Part shown: positions 53,423 to 63,027 of the stretch, in pieces
How positions within the stretch are numbered: the stretch's first letter is position 1
How the letters are laid out: each line of letters starts with the position of its first letter
DNA from: Mycolicibacterium poriferae
GTDB taxonomy: Bacteria; Actinomycetota; Actinomycetes; Mycobacteriales; Mycobacteriaceae
Length of the DNA stretch: 64,000 bases
NCBI RefSeq assembly: GCF_010728325.1
Contig: NZ_AP022570.1
Span: 3,162,001 to 3,226,000, forward strand
Reading direction: 5' to 3'
Translations under genes and position numbers: made by a program
Notes under the pieces: model-generated
What the model was told of the DNA's origin: nothing
Database searches by the model: none
Seen by the model: the letters and a program-made list of their open reading frames with translations, nothing else

Positions 53423-54358
53423 TCACCCCCAGCGGGTGAAGGTGTCCTCCACGGAGGCCCCGGCCGCCAGCGCGCCCATCAGCAATATCCGGGCCTGGGG
53501 CGGACGCAGGGTCGGCACGACGACGGCGCCGGCGTCGAGCAGATCACGACCGGGGCCGTACCCGGGATGCACCCGCCCGGCGGGCACCCGCGTGGACACC
53601 GCGACCGCGACTCCGGCGGCGGTCAGCCTGCCCACCGCGTCGATGACGGCAGCGCCGGCGTTGCCCGACCCCAATGCCTCGAGCACGATTCCGCGGGCGC
53701 CGGCCGCGGCGCACGCGTCCAGTGCCACGCCGTCGGCTCCCGGATAGACGGCGACGATGTCGACTCGCGGCGCCGAACGTGCCGACAGTGCACCGAAGCC
53801 GGGAGGGTCGGCCCGCTCCGCGTCGGCCGTGAAGGTGTGGTCGGCGACCGTGCCGAGCGTCCGCCCGGTGAAACCCTGCAAGCCTGCGGTGGCGACCTTC
53901 TGTAACCCCAGCGCAGCGAACACCGTCCCGGCGAAGCAGACCGTCACGCCCAGGTCGCGTGCGGCCGGGCTGGCGGCCACGGCCAGCGCATCGCGCAGAT
54001 TCGCCGGTCCGTCTGCGTCGGGGGAGTCGGCGCTGTGCTGCGCGCCGGTCACCACCACCGGTGGCGATCCCGGGTGCACCAGTTGCAGCCACAACGCGGT
54101 TTCTTCCATCGTGTCGGTGCCGTGGGTGATCACGATCCCGTCGGTGGCGGCGTCCTCCGAGGCTCGCCGCACCGCCGCGGCCATCACGTCCCAGTCCTGG
54201 GGGCCCAGTTGCGAGCTGTCCACCGCCATCAGGTCGATGACCTCGACATCGAGGCCCTCGGTCAGATCTGCGCCGGATCGGCTGGGACGCTTGACCCCAC
54301 CAGCATCGGCGCTGGTCGAGATCGTGCCACCGGTGGCGAGGACGAGGAGGCGACCCAT
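53423..54358 (-). CDS. ansA: L-asparaginase
   Basis: A 311-residue type I/II asparaginase hydrolysing asparagine to aspartate and ammonia. The two nucleophile-containing motifs are visible: [13 protein letters not shown] (T12) and [17 protein letters not shown]. No signal peptide is seen, suggesting a cytosolic or weakly exported protein; the M. tuberculosis enzyme (Rv1538c) works in nitrogen assimilation and acid resistance. ATG at 54358 directly precedes the first motif; the frame stays open upstream but overlaps lspA. Divergent from lspA, 43 bp between starts. Confidence 0.94.
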   Translation of the reverse strand: MGRLLVLATGGTISTSADAGGVKRPSRSGADLTEGLDVEVIDLMAVDSSQLGPQDWDVMAAAVRRASEDAATDGIVITHGTDTMEETALWLQLVHPGSPPVVVTGAQHSADSPDADGPANLRDALAVAASPAARDLGVTVCFAGTVFAALGLQKVATAGLQGFTGRTLGTVADHTFTADAERADPPGFGALSARSAPRVDIVAVYPGADGVALDACAAAGARGIVLEALGSGNAGAAVIDAVGRLTAAGVAVAVSTRVPAGRVHPGYGPGRDLLDAGAVVVPTLRPPQARILLMGALAAGASVEDTFTRWG

Positions 54359-54401
54359 GGGTGGGATTCTTCCCCACCTGTGCTTTGCGATGATGGGGGG
54401 C

Positions 54402-55157
54402 GTGACTGATGAATCCTCCAGCCCGGCCGACCCGGCGGCCGGTGACGCGGCGCCTCGGGATCCCTCGCCGCCGCGCCGGCTGCGCCTTCTGCTCGGCGTC
54501 GCCGGTGTCGTACTCGTGCTGGACATCGTCACCAAGGTGCTGGCCGTCGAGCTGCTGACGCCGGGCCAGCCGGTGTCGATCATCGGTGACACCGTGACCT
54601 GGACGTTGGTGCGCAATTCGGGTGCGGCGTTCTCGATGGCGACCGGTTACACGTGGGTGTTGACGTTGGTGGCCACCGGTGTCGTGTTCGGCATCATCTG
54701 GATGGGGCGCCGGCTGGTGTCACCGTGGTGGGCGATCGGCTTGGGGCTGATTCTCGGCGGGGCGATGGGCAACCTGGTCGACCGCTTCTTCCGGTCGCCG
54801 GGACCGCTGCGCGGCCACGTGGTGGACTTCCTGTCGATCGGGTGGTGGCCGGTGTTCAACGTGGCCGACCCGTCGGTGGTCGGCGGCGCGATCCTGCTGG
54901 TGGTGTTGTCGCTGTTCGGGTTCGATTTCGATTCCGTCGGGAGGCGTCAGCCGGACGGCGGCGAGGATTCCGTTGGGAGGCGTCAGCCGGACGGCGGCGA
55001 GGATTCCGTTGGGAGGCGTCAGCCGGACGGCGGCGAGGATTCCGTTGGGAGGCGTCAGCCGGACGGCGGCGAGGATTCCGTTGGGAGGCGTCAGCCGGAC
55101 GGCGGCGACGATCCCGTCGGGAGGCGTCAGCCGGACGACGAGTCGGGTCGGGAATGA
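54402..55157 (+). CDS. lspA: Lipoprotein signal peptidase (signal peptidase II)
   Basis: A 251-residue membrane aspartic protease that removes signal peptides from lipoproteins. Four hydrophobic helices are visible. Catalytic aspartates are D127 (GNLVDRFF) and D156 (FNVADPSV), and NSGAAFSM matches the family. A hydrophilic N-terminal tail ([26 protein letters not shown]) precedes the first helix. The C-terminal ~75 residues are made of [12 protein letters not shown] repeats, from a 36-bp tandem array. M. tuberculosis LspA ends, as I recall, with two shorter VGRR-type repeats, so the array is an expansion of an older feature. GTG at 54402 was chosen; ATG at 54390 or 54393 is possible. The stop overlaps rluD (ATGA). 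Confidence 0.92.
   Translation: MTDESSSPADPAAGDAAPRDPSPPRRLRLLLGVAGVVLVLDIVTKVLAVELLTPGQPVSIIGDTVTWTLVRNSGAAFSMATGYTWVLTLVATGVVFGIIWMGRRLVSPWWAIGLGLILGGAMGNLVDRFFRSPGPLRGHVVDFLSIGWWPVFNVADPSVVGGAILLVVLSLFGFDFDSVGRRQPDGGEDSVGRRQPDGGEDSVGRRQPDGGEDSVGRRQPDGGEDSVGRRQPDGGDDPVGRRQPDDESGRE
54930..55142 (+). repeat. 36-bp in-frame tandem repeats at the lspA 3' end
   Basis: Five full units at 54930, 54966, 55002, 55038 and 55074, then a degenerate 33-bp sixth (55110-55142). Units encode [12 protein letters not shown]; the last full copy ends in D and the sixth reads [11 protein letters not shown]. Units 2-4 are identical. The array is basic-acidic and keeps the frame. Confidence 0.96.
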
Positions 55158-56083
55158 CGACACGTTCGATGCCGGTGCCGGAAGGCCTGGCCGGTATGCG
55201 GGTCGATGCGGGTCTGGCCAGGCTGCTCGGTCTGTCGCGCACCGTGGTGGCGGCATTGGCCGAAGAGGGCGGCGTCGAGGTCGACGGCGTGCGTGCGGCC
55301 AAATCGGACAAGCTGCCGGCGGGGGCGTGGCTGGAGGTGCGGCTGCCCGATGCGCCGCCGCCGGTGGAGAACGCCCCGGTCGACGTCGAGGGCATGGACA
55401 TCCTGTACGCCGATGACGACATCGTCGCGGTGGACAAGCCGCCCGGGGTGGCGGCGCATGCGACGGTGGGCTGGCACGGCCCCACCGTGTTGGGTGGGTT
55501 GGCTGCGGCCGGCTTCCGGATCAGTACCTCGGGTATCCACGAGCGGCAGGGCATCGTGCACCGTCTCGACGTCGGTACCTCGGGGGTGATGGTGGTCGCC
55601 TTGTCCGAGCGGGCGTACACGGTGCTGAAGCGGGCCTTCAAGCAGCGCACCGTCGAGAAGCGCTATCACGCACTGGTGCAGGGGCACCCGGACCCGTCGA
55701 GCGGAACCATCGATGCACCGATCGGACGGCACCGCGGCCACGACTGGAAGTTCGCCGTCGTCGAGGACGGCCGCCACAGCGTGACGCACTACGACACGCT
55801 GGAGGCACACCAGGCGGCCAGCCTGCTCGACATCGAACTCGAAACCGGACGTACTCACCAGATCCGGGTGCACTTCGCCGCGCTGCACCACCCCTGCTGT
55901 GGGGACCTCACGTACGGCGCCGACCCGACCCTGGCCAAACGGCTCGGACTGGAACGCCAATGGCTGCACGCCTGCTCGCTGGCCTTCGCGCATCCCGCCG
56001 ACGGCCGCCGGCTGGAGATCACCAGCGACTATCCGGCTGATCTGCAGCATGCGCTCGACGTGCTCCGCAACCAGCAGCTGTGA
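55154..56083 (+). CDS. rluD: 23S rRNA pseudouridine synthase, RluD family
   Basis: A 309-residue pseudouridine synthase. An N-terminal S4 domain ([43 protein letters not shown]) precedes the catalytic domain with D139 in [16 protein letters not shown], and the RluD-type blocks [34 protein letters not shown] at 55154 overlaps the lspA stop. The partner position in the operon (lspA-rluD) is the same in M. tuberculosis (Rv1539-Rv1540). Confidence 0.95.
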   Translation: MTTRSMPVPEGLAGMRVDAGLARLLGLSRTVVAALAEEGGVEVDGVRAAKSDKLPAGAWLEVRLPDAPPPVENAPVDVEGMDILYADDDIVAVDKPPGVAAHATVGWHGPTVLGGLAAAGFRISTSGIHERQGIVHRLDVGTSGVMVVALSERAYTVLKRAFKQRTVEKRYHALVQGHPDPSSGTIDAPIGRHRGHDWKFAVVEDGRHSVTHYDTLEAHQAASLLDIELETGRTHQIRVHFAALHHPCCGDLTYGADPTLAKRLGLERQWLHACSLAFAHPADGRRLEITSDYPADLQHALDVLRNQQL

Positions 56084-56970
56084 GGTCGGGCCTGCTGTTC
56101 GGGTTCGGCGCCTACGCGATGTGGGGGCTGTTCCCGGCGTTCTTCCCGCTTCTGAAGCCGGCCGGCGCGGTCGAGATCCTGGCGCACCGGATCATCTGGA
56201 GCTTCCTGTTCCTGGTGGTCGTGGTGGCGGCCGTCCGGCGCCTCGGTGATGTGCGCAGGCTCGACCGGCGCACCTGGCTGTTGTTGACCGCGGCCTCGGC
56301 ACTGATCGCGGCGAACTGGGTGATCTACGTGTACGCGGTGAACAACGGGCACGTCGTCGACGCTGCGCTGGGGTATTTCATCAACCCGCTGGTCTCGATT
56401 GCGCTGGGGCTGGTGGTCTTCCGGGAACGGCTGAATCGCTGGCAACTGAGCGCCCTGGTGATCGCGGTCGTGGCGGTCGTCGTGTTGACGGTCAATGTCG
56501 GGGCGCCTCCGGTGATCGGCCTGGGGTTGGCGTTGTCGTTCGGCATGTACGGCGCGGTGAAGAAGTCGGTGTCCACCGACCCGCGCGTCAGCGTCGGCAT
56601 CGAGGCGGGCTTGGCGACGCCGTTCGCGCTCGCCTACATCGGGATCACCGCCGCCGCCGGGCATGCGACATTCACCGGCCACGGCGGCACACACGTGGTG
56701 CTGATGATCCTGGCCGGCGTGCTCACCGCGCTGCCGCTGCTGCTGTTCGCCGCTGCGGCGCAGCGGCTGGCGATGGTCTCGTTGGGGCTGCTGTTTTACA
56801 TGACCCCGGCGATGCAACTCAGTTGGGGCGTGTTGGTCGGCCACGAACCGATGCCACCGGCACGCTGGTTGGGTTTCGCGCTCATCTGGCTGGCGCTGGC
56901 GGTGTTCACCGTCGACGCGGTGCGCCGCGCGCGCTCCGACCGGCGCACCGCGCACACCGCCGCAGCCTGA
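56080..56970 (+). CDS. rarD: EamA-family transporter, RarD type
   Basis: A 296-residue drug/metabolite transporter with about ten hydrophobic segments. RarD landmarks are [33 protein letters not shown] and [40 protein letters not shown]. The substrate is unknown. The GTG start at 56080 overlaps the rluD stop (GTGA), so the gene is coupled to lspA-rluD; this gene does not follow rluD in the M. tuberculosis order as I recall it. Confidence 0.9.
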   Translation: MRSGLLFGFGAYAMWGLFPAFFPLLKPAGAVEILAHRIIWSFLFLVVVVAAVRRLGDVRRLDRRTWLLLTAASALIAANWVIYVYAVNNGHVVDAALGYFINPLVSIALGLVVFRERLNRWQLSALVIAVVAVVVLTVNVGAPPVIGLGLALSFGMYGAVKKSVSTDPRVSVGIEAGLATPFALAYIGITAAAGHATFTGHGGTHVVLMILAGVLTALPLLLFAAAAQRLAMVSLGLLFYMTPAMQLSWGVLVGHEPMPPARWLGFALIWLALAVFTVDAVRRARSDRRTAHTAAA

Positions 56971-56989
56971 AGATTTGCGATCGGTGCGA

Positions 56990-57024
56990 TTGACCCCCCA
57001 ATAGCTATGCAATAACGTTTGCTC
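56990..57024 (+). promoter_or_regulatory. Promoter of the TetR gene with operator-like palindrome
   Basis: TTGACC (56990-56995), a 17-bp spacer and TAACGT (57013-57018), followed by the GTG at 57025 six bases later, give a near-consensus promoter with a leaderless start. GCAA-N6-TTGC (57009-57022) forms a palindrome over the -10 box and could be the autoregulatory site. Confidence 0.65.
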
Positions 57025-57699
57025 GTGGAGAATGTCAGCTCGGCCGGGGAGCGCCCTCGGGGGCGTGGTCGCCCGGTGGGGGCTGATTCCGAGACGACGC
57101 GCCGCGGGATCCTGGTCGCTGCCCGGGGCGTCATCACCGAACGCGGTTACCAGGCGGCGACGTTTCAGCAGATCGCGCTGCGGGCCGGGGTGAGCAGACC
57201 CACGCTGCACTATTACTTCGGCAGCCGTGAGCAGATCTACGACGTGCTCCTCGCCGAGGTTCACCACGCCATGGTGGGTTGCGTCGCCGACGCCGAGCGA
57301 AAGGTCGGCCTGCGCAACCAGTTGGCCAGCTTTCTCGAGTCGTTGCAGCGGTGGAGCCTCGAGGACGCCGATACGCTGCGGTTCCTCGTCGCGGCCCGGT
57401 TGGAACACCACCGTGGACCACATCGGGCCGAGGCCGCGGCGCGCATCTTCGCCGCCGTGCATTCGTTCTACGATTCTGTGGTCCTGAAGGCGATACGGCG
57501 CGGCGAGTTGCCGTCGGACATCGACGCCGCTGCGGTGGCGGACATGCTGGCCGGGTTGTTCTGGGGCGCGGGATTTCATGCCGGCTTTCTTCGGGGCAGA
57601 ACGGCCGACGACGACGCCGGTGGTGTTGCCAGGCAATTGTTGACTCTCTTCGAGAGCGGATTGCTGGAATCGCCTGTCGCGGCGCCTGTCGACGCGTGA
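57025..57699 (+). CDS. TetR-family transcriptional regulator
   Basis: A 224-residue regulator. The N-terminal tail (VENVSSAGERPRGRGRPVGADSETTRRG) is basic; the DNA-binding domain is ILVAARGVITERGYQAATFQQIALRAGVSRPTLHYYFGSREQIYDVLL (about 29-78). The C-terminal helical domain (LARR...FLVAARLEHHRGPHRAEAAARIFAAVHSFYDSVV region) would bind the effector. GTG at 57025 fits the leaderless promoter; a TTG at 57019 is the alternative. The regulated gene is unknown: neighbours are the RarD transporter upstream and dnaE1 downstream. Confidence 0.88.
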   Translation: MENVSSAGERPRGRGRPVGADSETTRRGILVAARGVITERGYQAATFQQIALRAGVSRPTLHYYFGSREQIYDVLLAEVHHAMVGCVADAERKVGLRNQLASFLESLQRWSLEDADTLRFLVAARLEHHRGPHRAEAAARIFAAVHSFYDSVVLKAIRRGELPSDIDAAAVADMLAGLFWGAGFHAGFLRGRTADDDAGGVARQLLTLFESGLLESPVAAPVDA

Positions 57700-57803
57700 G
57701 CGGCACCGGCCGGGGCCGGTTGCGGCCGGGTAGTCGACCGCTGCGAGACACGCACCGCGACACGCCGCGCGCTGTCGGTGGGCGGTCATAGACTGGCTGG
57801 CCT

Positions 57804-60800
57804 ATGAGTGGTTCAGACGGGCGGTCTTCAGGGTCTTCAGGGTCTTTTGTGCATCTGCACAACCACACCGAGTATTCGATGCTCGACGGTGCCGCCAAGG
57901 TCAAGCCCATGCTGGCCGAGGCGCAGAGGCTGGAGATGCCCGCGATCGGGATGACCGATCACGGAAACATGTTCGGTGCCAGCGAGTTCTACAACGCCGC
58001 GACGGACGCCGGCATCAAACCGATCATCGGGATCGAGGCCTACATCGCCCCGGCGTCGCGTTTCGACACCAAGCGGGTGCTCTGGGGCGATCCGAGCCAG
58101 AAGTCTGACGACGTCTCGGGCAGCGGCGCCTACACGCACATGACGATGGTCGCCGAGAGTGCCACCGGGCTGCGCAATCTGTTCAAGCTCTCCTCGCTGG
58201 CGTCGTTCGAGGGCCAGCTCGGCAAGTGGTCACGGATGGATGCCGAGGTGATCGCCGAGCATGCGGAGGGCATCATCGCCACCACCGGGTGCCCCTCGGG
58301 CGAGGTGCAGACCCGGTTGCGGCTCGGGCACCAGCGCGAGGCGCTGGAAGCCGCAGCGAAGTGGCGCGAGATATTCGGCCCGGAGAACTTCTTCCTCGAA
58401 TTGATGGATCACGGCCTCGACATCGAGCGCCGCGTCCGCGAGGGACTGCTGGAGGTGGGACGCAAACTCAACATCCCGCCGTTGGCCACCAACGACTGCC
58501 ACTACGTCACCCGCGACGCCGCGCAGAACCACGAGGCGCTGCTGTGTATCCAGACCGGCAAGACGCTCTCGGACCCCAACCGGTTCAAGTTCGACGGCGA
58601 CGGTTACTTCCTCAAGTCCGCCGCCGAGATGCGGGCACTGTGGGACGACCAGGTCCCGGGGGCCTGTGACTCGACTCTGCTGATCGCCGAGCGCGTCACG
58701 TCGTACGCCGACGTGTGGGAGCCGCGCGACCGGATGCCGATCTTCCCGGTGCCCGACGGTCACGACCAGGCCTCCTGGCTGCAGCACGAGGTGATGGCGG
58801 GACTGGAGCGGCGCTTCCCCGGAGCGGTCGGCCGGGACTACATCGACCGGGCGAACTACGAGATCAAGGTCATCTGCGACAAGGGCTTCCCGTCGTACTT
58901 CCTGATCGTCGCGGACCTCATCAACTACGCGAAGTCCGTCGACATCCGGGTGGGCCCCGGGCGTGGTTCGGCGGCCGGTTCCCTGGTGGCCTACGCGCTG
59001 GGCATCACCAACATCGACCCCATCCCGCACGGCCTGCTCTTCGAGCGGTTCCTCAACCCCGAGCGTCCGTCGGCGCCCGACATCGACATCGACTTCGACG
59101 ACCGTCGTCGCGGCGAGATGCTGCGGTACGCGGCCAACCGGTGGGGTAGCGACCGGGTCGCCCAGGTGATCACCTTCGGCACCATCAAAACCAAAGCCGC
59201 GCTGAAGGATTCGGCGCGCGTGCACTACGGCCAGCCCGGGTTCGCGATTGCCGACCGGATCACCAAGGCGCTGCCACCGCCGATCATGGCCAAGGACATC
59301 CCCGTCTCGGGCATCACCGACCCCAACCACGAGCGGTACAAGGAAGCCGCCGAGGTCCGGGCCCTCATCGACACCGACCCCGACGTGCGCACCATCTACG
59401 AGACCGCGCGCGGGCTGGAGGGCCTGGTCCGCAACGCCGGGGTGCACGCCTGCGCGGTGATCATGAGCTCCGAGCCGCTGATCGACTCGATCCCGCTGTG
59501 GCGCCGTCCGCAGGACGGCGCGGTGATCACCGGCTGGGACTACCCGTCGTGTGAAGCCATCGGTCTGCTGAAGATGGACTTCCTCGGGCTGCGGAACCTG
59601 ACGATCATCGGGGACTGCATCGAGAACATCAAAGCCAACCGGGGCATCGATCTCGATCTGGAGTCGCTGGCACTCGAGGACCCCAAGGCTTACGAACTGC
59701 TCGGTCGTGGCGACACGCTCGGCGTATTCCAGCTCGATGGTGGGCCCATGCGCGACCTGCTGCGCCGGATGCAGCCCACCGAGTTCAACGACATCGTCGC
59801 CGTGCTCGCGCTGTACCGGCCCGGACCGATGGGCATGAACGCCCACAACGACTACGCCGACCGCAAGAACGGCCGCCAGCCGATCAAGCCGATTCACCCC
59901 GAACTCGAGGAGCCGCTCTCGGAGATCCTGGCCGAGACCTACGGCCTGATCGTCTACCAAGAGCAGATCATGTTCATCGCCCAGAAGGTGGCCTCCTACA
60001 CCATGGGCAAAGCCGATGCGCTGCGAAAAGCCATGGGCAAGAAGAAACTCGAGGTGCTCGAGGCCGAGTACAAGAGCTTCCACGAAGGCATGACCAACAA
60101 CGGCTTCTCCGAGGGTGCGGTCAAGGCGTTGTGGGACACCATCCTGCCGTTCGCCGGATACGCGTTCAACAAGTCGCACGCGGCCGGTTACGGCCTGGTC
60201 TCGTACTGGACGGCTTACCTGAAGGCGAACTACCCGGCCGAATACATGGCCGGTCTGCTCACCTCGGTCGGCGACGACAAAGACAAGGCAGCGGTGTATC
60301 TGGCCGACTGCCGCCGGCTCGGCATCACTGTGCTGCCGCCGGACGTCAACGAGTCGGTGCAGAACTTCGCCTCGGTCGGCAACGACATCCGCTTCGGACT
60401 CGGTGCGGTGCGCAACGTGGGGGCCAACGTCGTCTCGTCTCTGGTGAGCACGCGGACCGAGAAGGGCAAGTTCACCGACTTCTCCGACTACCTCAACAAG
60501 ATCGACATCGCGGCGTGCACGAAGAAGGTCACCGAATCGCTGATCAAAGCCGGTGCTTTCGACTCGCTCGAGCATCCGCGCAAGGGCCTGTTCCTGGTCC
60601 ACACCGACGCCGTCGACTCGGTGCTGGGCACCAAGAAGGCCGAGGCGATGGGGCAGTTCGATCTGTTCGGCGGCGGTGACGGCGCCGACGCCGGGGAGTC
60701 GGTCTTCACGATCAAAGTGCCCGACGACGAGTGGGAGGACAAGCACAAACTCGCGCTCGAGCGCGAGATGCTCGGCCTCTACGTCTCCGGTCACCCGCTC

Positions 60801-61370
60801 AACGGCATCGCACACCTTCTCGCCGCGCAGGTCGACACCCAGATCCCGGCCATCCTGGACGGGGACATCGCCAACGACACCCAGGTGCGGGTGGGCGGCA
60901 TTCTGGCCTCGGTGAACCGGCGGGTCAACAAGAACGGCCTGCCGTGGGCCTCCGCCCAGATCGAGGATCTGACCGGCGGGATCGAGGTGCTGTTCTTCCC
61001 TCAGACGTACTCGATGTTCGGTGCTGAGATCGCCGACGACGTCGTGGTGCTGGTCGGGGCCAAGGTGGCTATCCGCGACGACAGGATCTCGCTGATCGCC
61101 AACGAGCTGATCGTGCCCGACTTCTCCAGCGCACAGGTCAACCGTCCCGTCGCGGTGAGCCTGCCGACCCGGCAGTGCACGGTCGACAAGGTCACTGCGC
61201 TCAAGCAGGTGCTGGCCCGTCATCCCGGCACGGCGCAGGTGCACCTGCGGTTGATCAGTGGTGAGCGCATCACCACCCTCGAACTGGATCAGTCACTGCG
61301 GGTGACCCCGTCCTCGGCGTTGATGGGCGATCTCAAGGAGCTGCTGGGTCCGGGCTGTCTGGGGGGATGA
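57804..61370 (+). CDS. dnaE1: DNA polymerase III alpha subunit, replicative polymerase DnaE1
   Basis: The 1188-residue replicative polymerase. The N-terminal PHP domain starts [18 protein letters not shown]; in mycobacteria this domain proofreads. Catalytic aspartates D426 and D428 lie in [17 protein letters not shown], and the fingers/palm blocks [19 protein letters not shown] and [23 protein letters not shown] follow. The C-terminal part holds an OB fold ([37 protein letters not shown]). ATG at 57804; TAGACT at 57789-57794 gives a leader of only 2-3 nt. Corresponds to Rv1547. The stop overlaps the MFS start. Confidence 0.98.
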   Translation: MSGSDGRSSGSSGSFVHLHNHTEYSMLDGAAKVKPMLAEAQRLEMPAIGMTDHGNMFGASEFYNAATDAGIKPIIGIEAYIAPASRFDTKRVLWGDPSQKSDDVSGSGAYTHMTMVAESATGLRNLFKLSSLASFEGQLGKWSRMDAEVIAEHAEGIIATTGCPSGEVQTRLRLGHQREALEAAAKWREIFGPENFFLELMDHGLDIERRVREGLLEVGRKLNIPPLATNDCHYVTRDAAQNHEALLCIQTGKTLSDPNRFKFDGDGYFLKSAAEMRALWDDQVPGACDSTLLIAERVTSYADVWEPRDRMPIFPVPDGHDQASWLQHEVMAGLERRFPGAVGRDYIDRANYEIKVICDKGFPSYFLIVADLINYAKSVDIRVGPGRGSAAGSLVAYALGITNIDPIPHGLLFERFLNPERPSAPDIDIDFDDRRRGEMLRYAANRWGSDRVAQVITFGTIKTKAALKDSARVHYGQPGFAIADRITKALPPPIMAKDIPVSGITDPNHERYKEAAEVRALIDTDPDVRTIYETARGLEGLVRNAGVHACAVIMSSEPLIDSIPLWRRPQDGAVITGWDYPSCEAIGLLKMDFLGLRNLTIIGDCIENIKANRGIDLDLESLALEDPKAYELLGRGDTLGVFQLDGGPMRDLLRRMQPTEFNDIVAVLALYRPGPMGMNAHNDYADRKNGRQPIKPIHPELEEPLSEILAETYGLIVYQEQIMFIAQKVASYTMGKADALRKAMGKKKLEVLEAEYKSFHEGMTNNGFSEGAVKALWDTILPFAGYAFNKSHAAGYGLVSYWTAYLKANYPAEYMAGLLTSVGDDKDKAAVYLADCRRLGITVLPPDVNESVQNFASVGNDIRFGLGAVRNVGANVVSSLVSTRTEKGKFTDFSDYLNKIDIAACTKKVTESLIKAGAFDSLEHPRKGLFLVHTDAVDSVLGTKKAEAMGQFDLFGGGDGADAGESVFTIKVPDDEWEDKHKLALEREMLGLYVSGHPLNGIAHLLAAQVDTQIPAILDGDIANDTQVRVGGILASVNRRVNKNGLPWASAQIEDLTGGIEVLFFPQTYSMFGAEIADDVVVLVGAKVAIRDDRISLIANELIVPDFSSAQVNRPVAVSLPTRQCTVDKVTALKQVLARHPGTAQVHLRLISGERITTLELDQSLRVTPSSALMGDLKELLGPGCLGG

Positions 61371-62587
61371 CGCCAAGTTCGGGGGTGGGACTGAGCGCCT
61401 GGCGGTTCGTCACCACCTTCGGCCTGATCAGCCTGCTCGCCGACATCGTCTACGAAGGCGCACGGTCGATCACCGGTCCGCTTCTGGCTTCGCTCGGGGC
61501 GACCGCAGTCGTCGTGGGTGTCGTGACGGGGGTGGGCGAAGCGGCCGCGCTGTTGTTGCGAATCGTGTCCGGACCGTTGGCCGACCGGACGGGCCACTTC
61601 TGGGCCTGGGCGATCAGCGGCTATTTCCTGACCGTGGTCACGGTGCCTTTCCTGGGGCTCGCCGGTGCGGTCTGGGTGGCCGCGGCGCTGGTGATCGCCG
61701 AACGGGTGGGCAAGGCTGTGCGCAGCCCGGCCAAGGACACGCTGCTCTCGCATGCCACGTCGGTGACCGGTCGGGGCCGCGGGTTCGCTGTGCACGAGGC
61801 GATGGACCAGGTCGGTGCCTTCGTCGGCCCCCTCGCCGTCGCGGCCATGCTGGTCATCTTCGGTGGCGACTACCGCCCGACGTTCGCGCTTCTCGCGCTT
61901 CCCGGGGTCGCCGTGCTGGTTCTGCTGCTGTGGCTGCGGGCCCGGGTGCCCGAGCCCGCAGCCTACGAGGTCGTGGTTGCGACGGAGTCCCCATCTGCGC
62001 CGGAAGTCGAGACGCAGCGTTTTGTGCGGGCTCTTCCGCGGGCTTTCTGGGTGTATGCGGGATTCTCGGCCGCCACGATGGTCGGCTTCACGACCTTCGG
62101 TGTGCTGTCGTTTCATCTGGTCGAGCGTCGGATCGTGACGGTGGCGCTGGTCCCGGTCATCTACGCGACCGCGATGGCCGCTGATGCGGTGGCGGCGTTG
62201 GCCACCGGTTGGATGTATGACCGCCGGGGTGCACGCGTATTGGTGGCACTGCCGCTGTTGGCAGCCCTCGTGCCGGTCTTCGCGTTCCAGGACGCCGTGA
62301 TTGCGGTGGTGATCGGGGCTGTGCTCTGGGGTTCGGCGGTCGGCATCCAGGAGTCCACATTGCGTGCCGTCGTCGCCGACCTGGTGGAGCCGGCCCGACG
62401 GGCCACCGCCTACGGGATGTACGCGGCCGTCATCGGCGTCGCGGCGGCTGCCGGGGGAGCCTTGACGGGTCTGCTGTATTCGAAGTCCGTCGGTGCGCTG
62501 ATCGCCGTCGTCATCGCCATCCAGGTGGCAAGCTTGTCGGTACTGCCTGCGGTTCGCCGCGCAGCGGATTCGCCGCGGCGGGTGTGA
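61367..62587 (+). CDS. MFS transporter
   Basis: A 406-residue major facilitator with 12 hydrophobic segments. The first loop includes [12 protein letters not shown], a variant of the MFS motif A. Other recognisable parts are [20 protein letters not shown] and a second-half motif A-like [13 protein letters not shown]. The substrate is unknown. ATG at 61367 overlaps the dnaE1 stop (ATGA), so a transporter is translationally coupled to the replicative polymerase, an unexpected pairing. The frame ends 76 nt before the convergent small gene. Confidence 0.88.
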   Translation: MTPSSGVGLSAWRFVTTFGLISLLADIVYEGARSITGPLLASLGATAVVVGVVTGVGEAAALLLRIVSGPLADRTGHFWAWAISGYFLTVVTVPFLGLAGAVWVAAALVIAERVGKAVRSPAKDTLLSHATSVTGRGRGFAVHEAMDQVGAFVGPLAVAAMLVIFGGDYRPTFALLALPGVAVLVLLLWLRARVPEPAAYEVVVATESPSAPEVETQRFVRALPRAFWVYAGFSAATMVGFTTFGVLSFHLVERRIVTVALVPVIYATAMAADAVAALATGWMYDRRGARVLVALPLLAALVPVFAFQDAVIAVVIGAVLWGSAVGIQESTLRAVVADLVEPARRATAYGMYAAVIGVAAAAGGALTGLLYSKSVGALIAVVIAIQVASLSVLPAVRRAADSPRRV

Positions 62588-62663
62588 GGCGGTATGAGCG
62601 CCGGCACAGCGATCGGCCGCCGGAACCCCGCCGGCTTCAGCGAGGGTGCTCTCCGCCCGGGGT

Positions 62664-62894
62664 TCAGTGGCTACCGGGAGGTGTCACACCGCACACGATC
62701 CAGACCACTGCGGCGACGCCGGCTCCGCTGAGCACCGCCGGGGCTGCCGACGCTGTCGCGACTGCGACGACGGCGAACACCAGCAGGCCGAGAACCAGGG
62801 CCACGACCTTGAACGTGGGCCAAGGCACGCCGGCAATCGACACCGTCGACGCAGGACAGGTCACGACGTCGCGCAGGTGGTGGACGGTGGTCAT
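62664..62894 (-). CDS. Small two-helix membrane protein
   Basis: A 76-residue protein, MTTVHHLRDVVTCPASTVSIAGVPWPTFKVVALVLGLLVFAVVAVATASAAPAVLSGAGVAAVVWIVCGVTP by segments. Two hydrophobic helices (VVALVLGLLVFAVVAVATASA, about 30-50, and VLSGAGVAAVVWIVCGV). ATG at 62894 is preceded on its strand by TATCGT (62906-62901) and six bases, so it is probably leaderless. An in-frame ATG at 62939 lies upstream of that promoter and was rejected. Convergent with the MFS gene and divergent from ilvA. Unknown function. Confidence 0.7.
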   Translation of the reverse strand: MTTVHHLRDVVTCPASTVSIAGVPWPTFKVVALVLGLLVFAVVAVATASAAPAVLSGAGVAAVVWIVCGVTPPGSH

Positions 62895-63027
62895 GGTTTG
62901 ACGATAGCTCGTAGGAAAGTTTTCGGCCACCCGAAACACCGTTTTCGGGGTGTGCTGTCAGCGGGTTCACCGGGTGGCGTGGAATTCCGATTTTTGCCGG
63001 TCGAGCCCGGGGTGGCACCATTGATCG

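Noticed and set aside
54930..55142. CRISPR array or sequencing artefact in lspA
   Set aside because: No spacers; the period keeps the frame and the units have distinct substitutions at the ends, as in a real minisatellite.
58230..61244. 1004-codon open frame antisense to dnaE1
   Set aside because: The opposite strand encodes an unmistakable polymerase, and the antisense translation has no recognisable motif or promoter.
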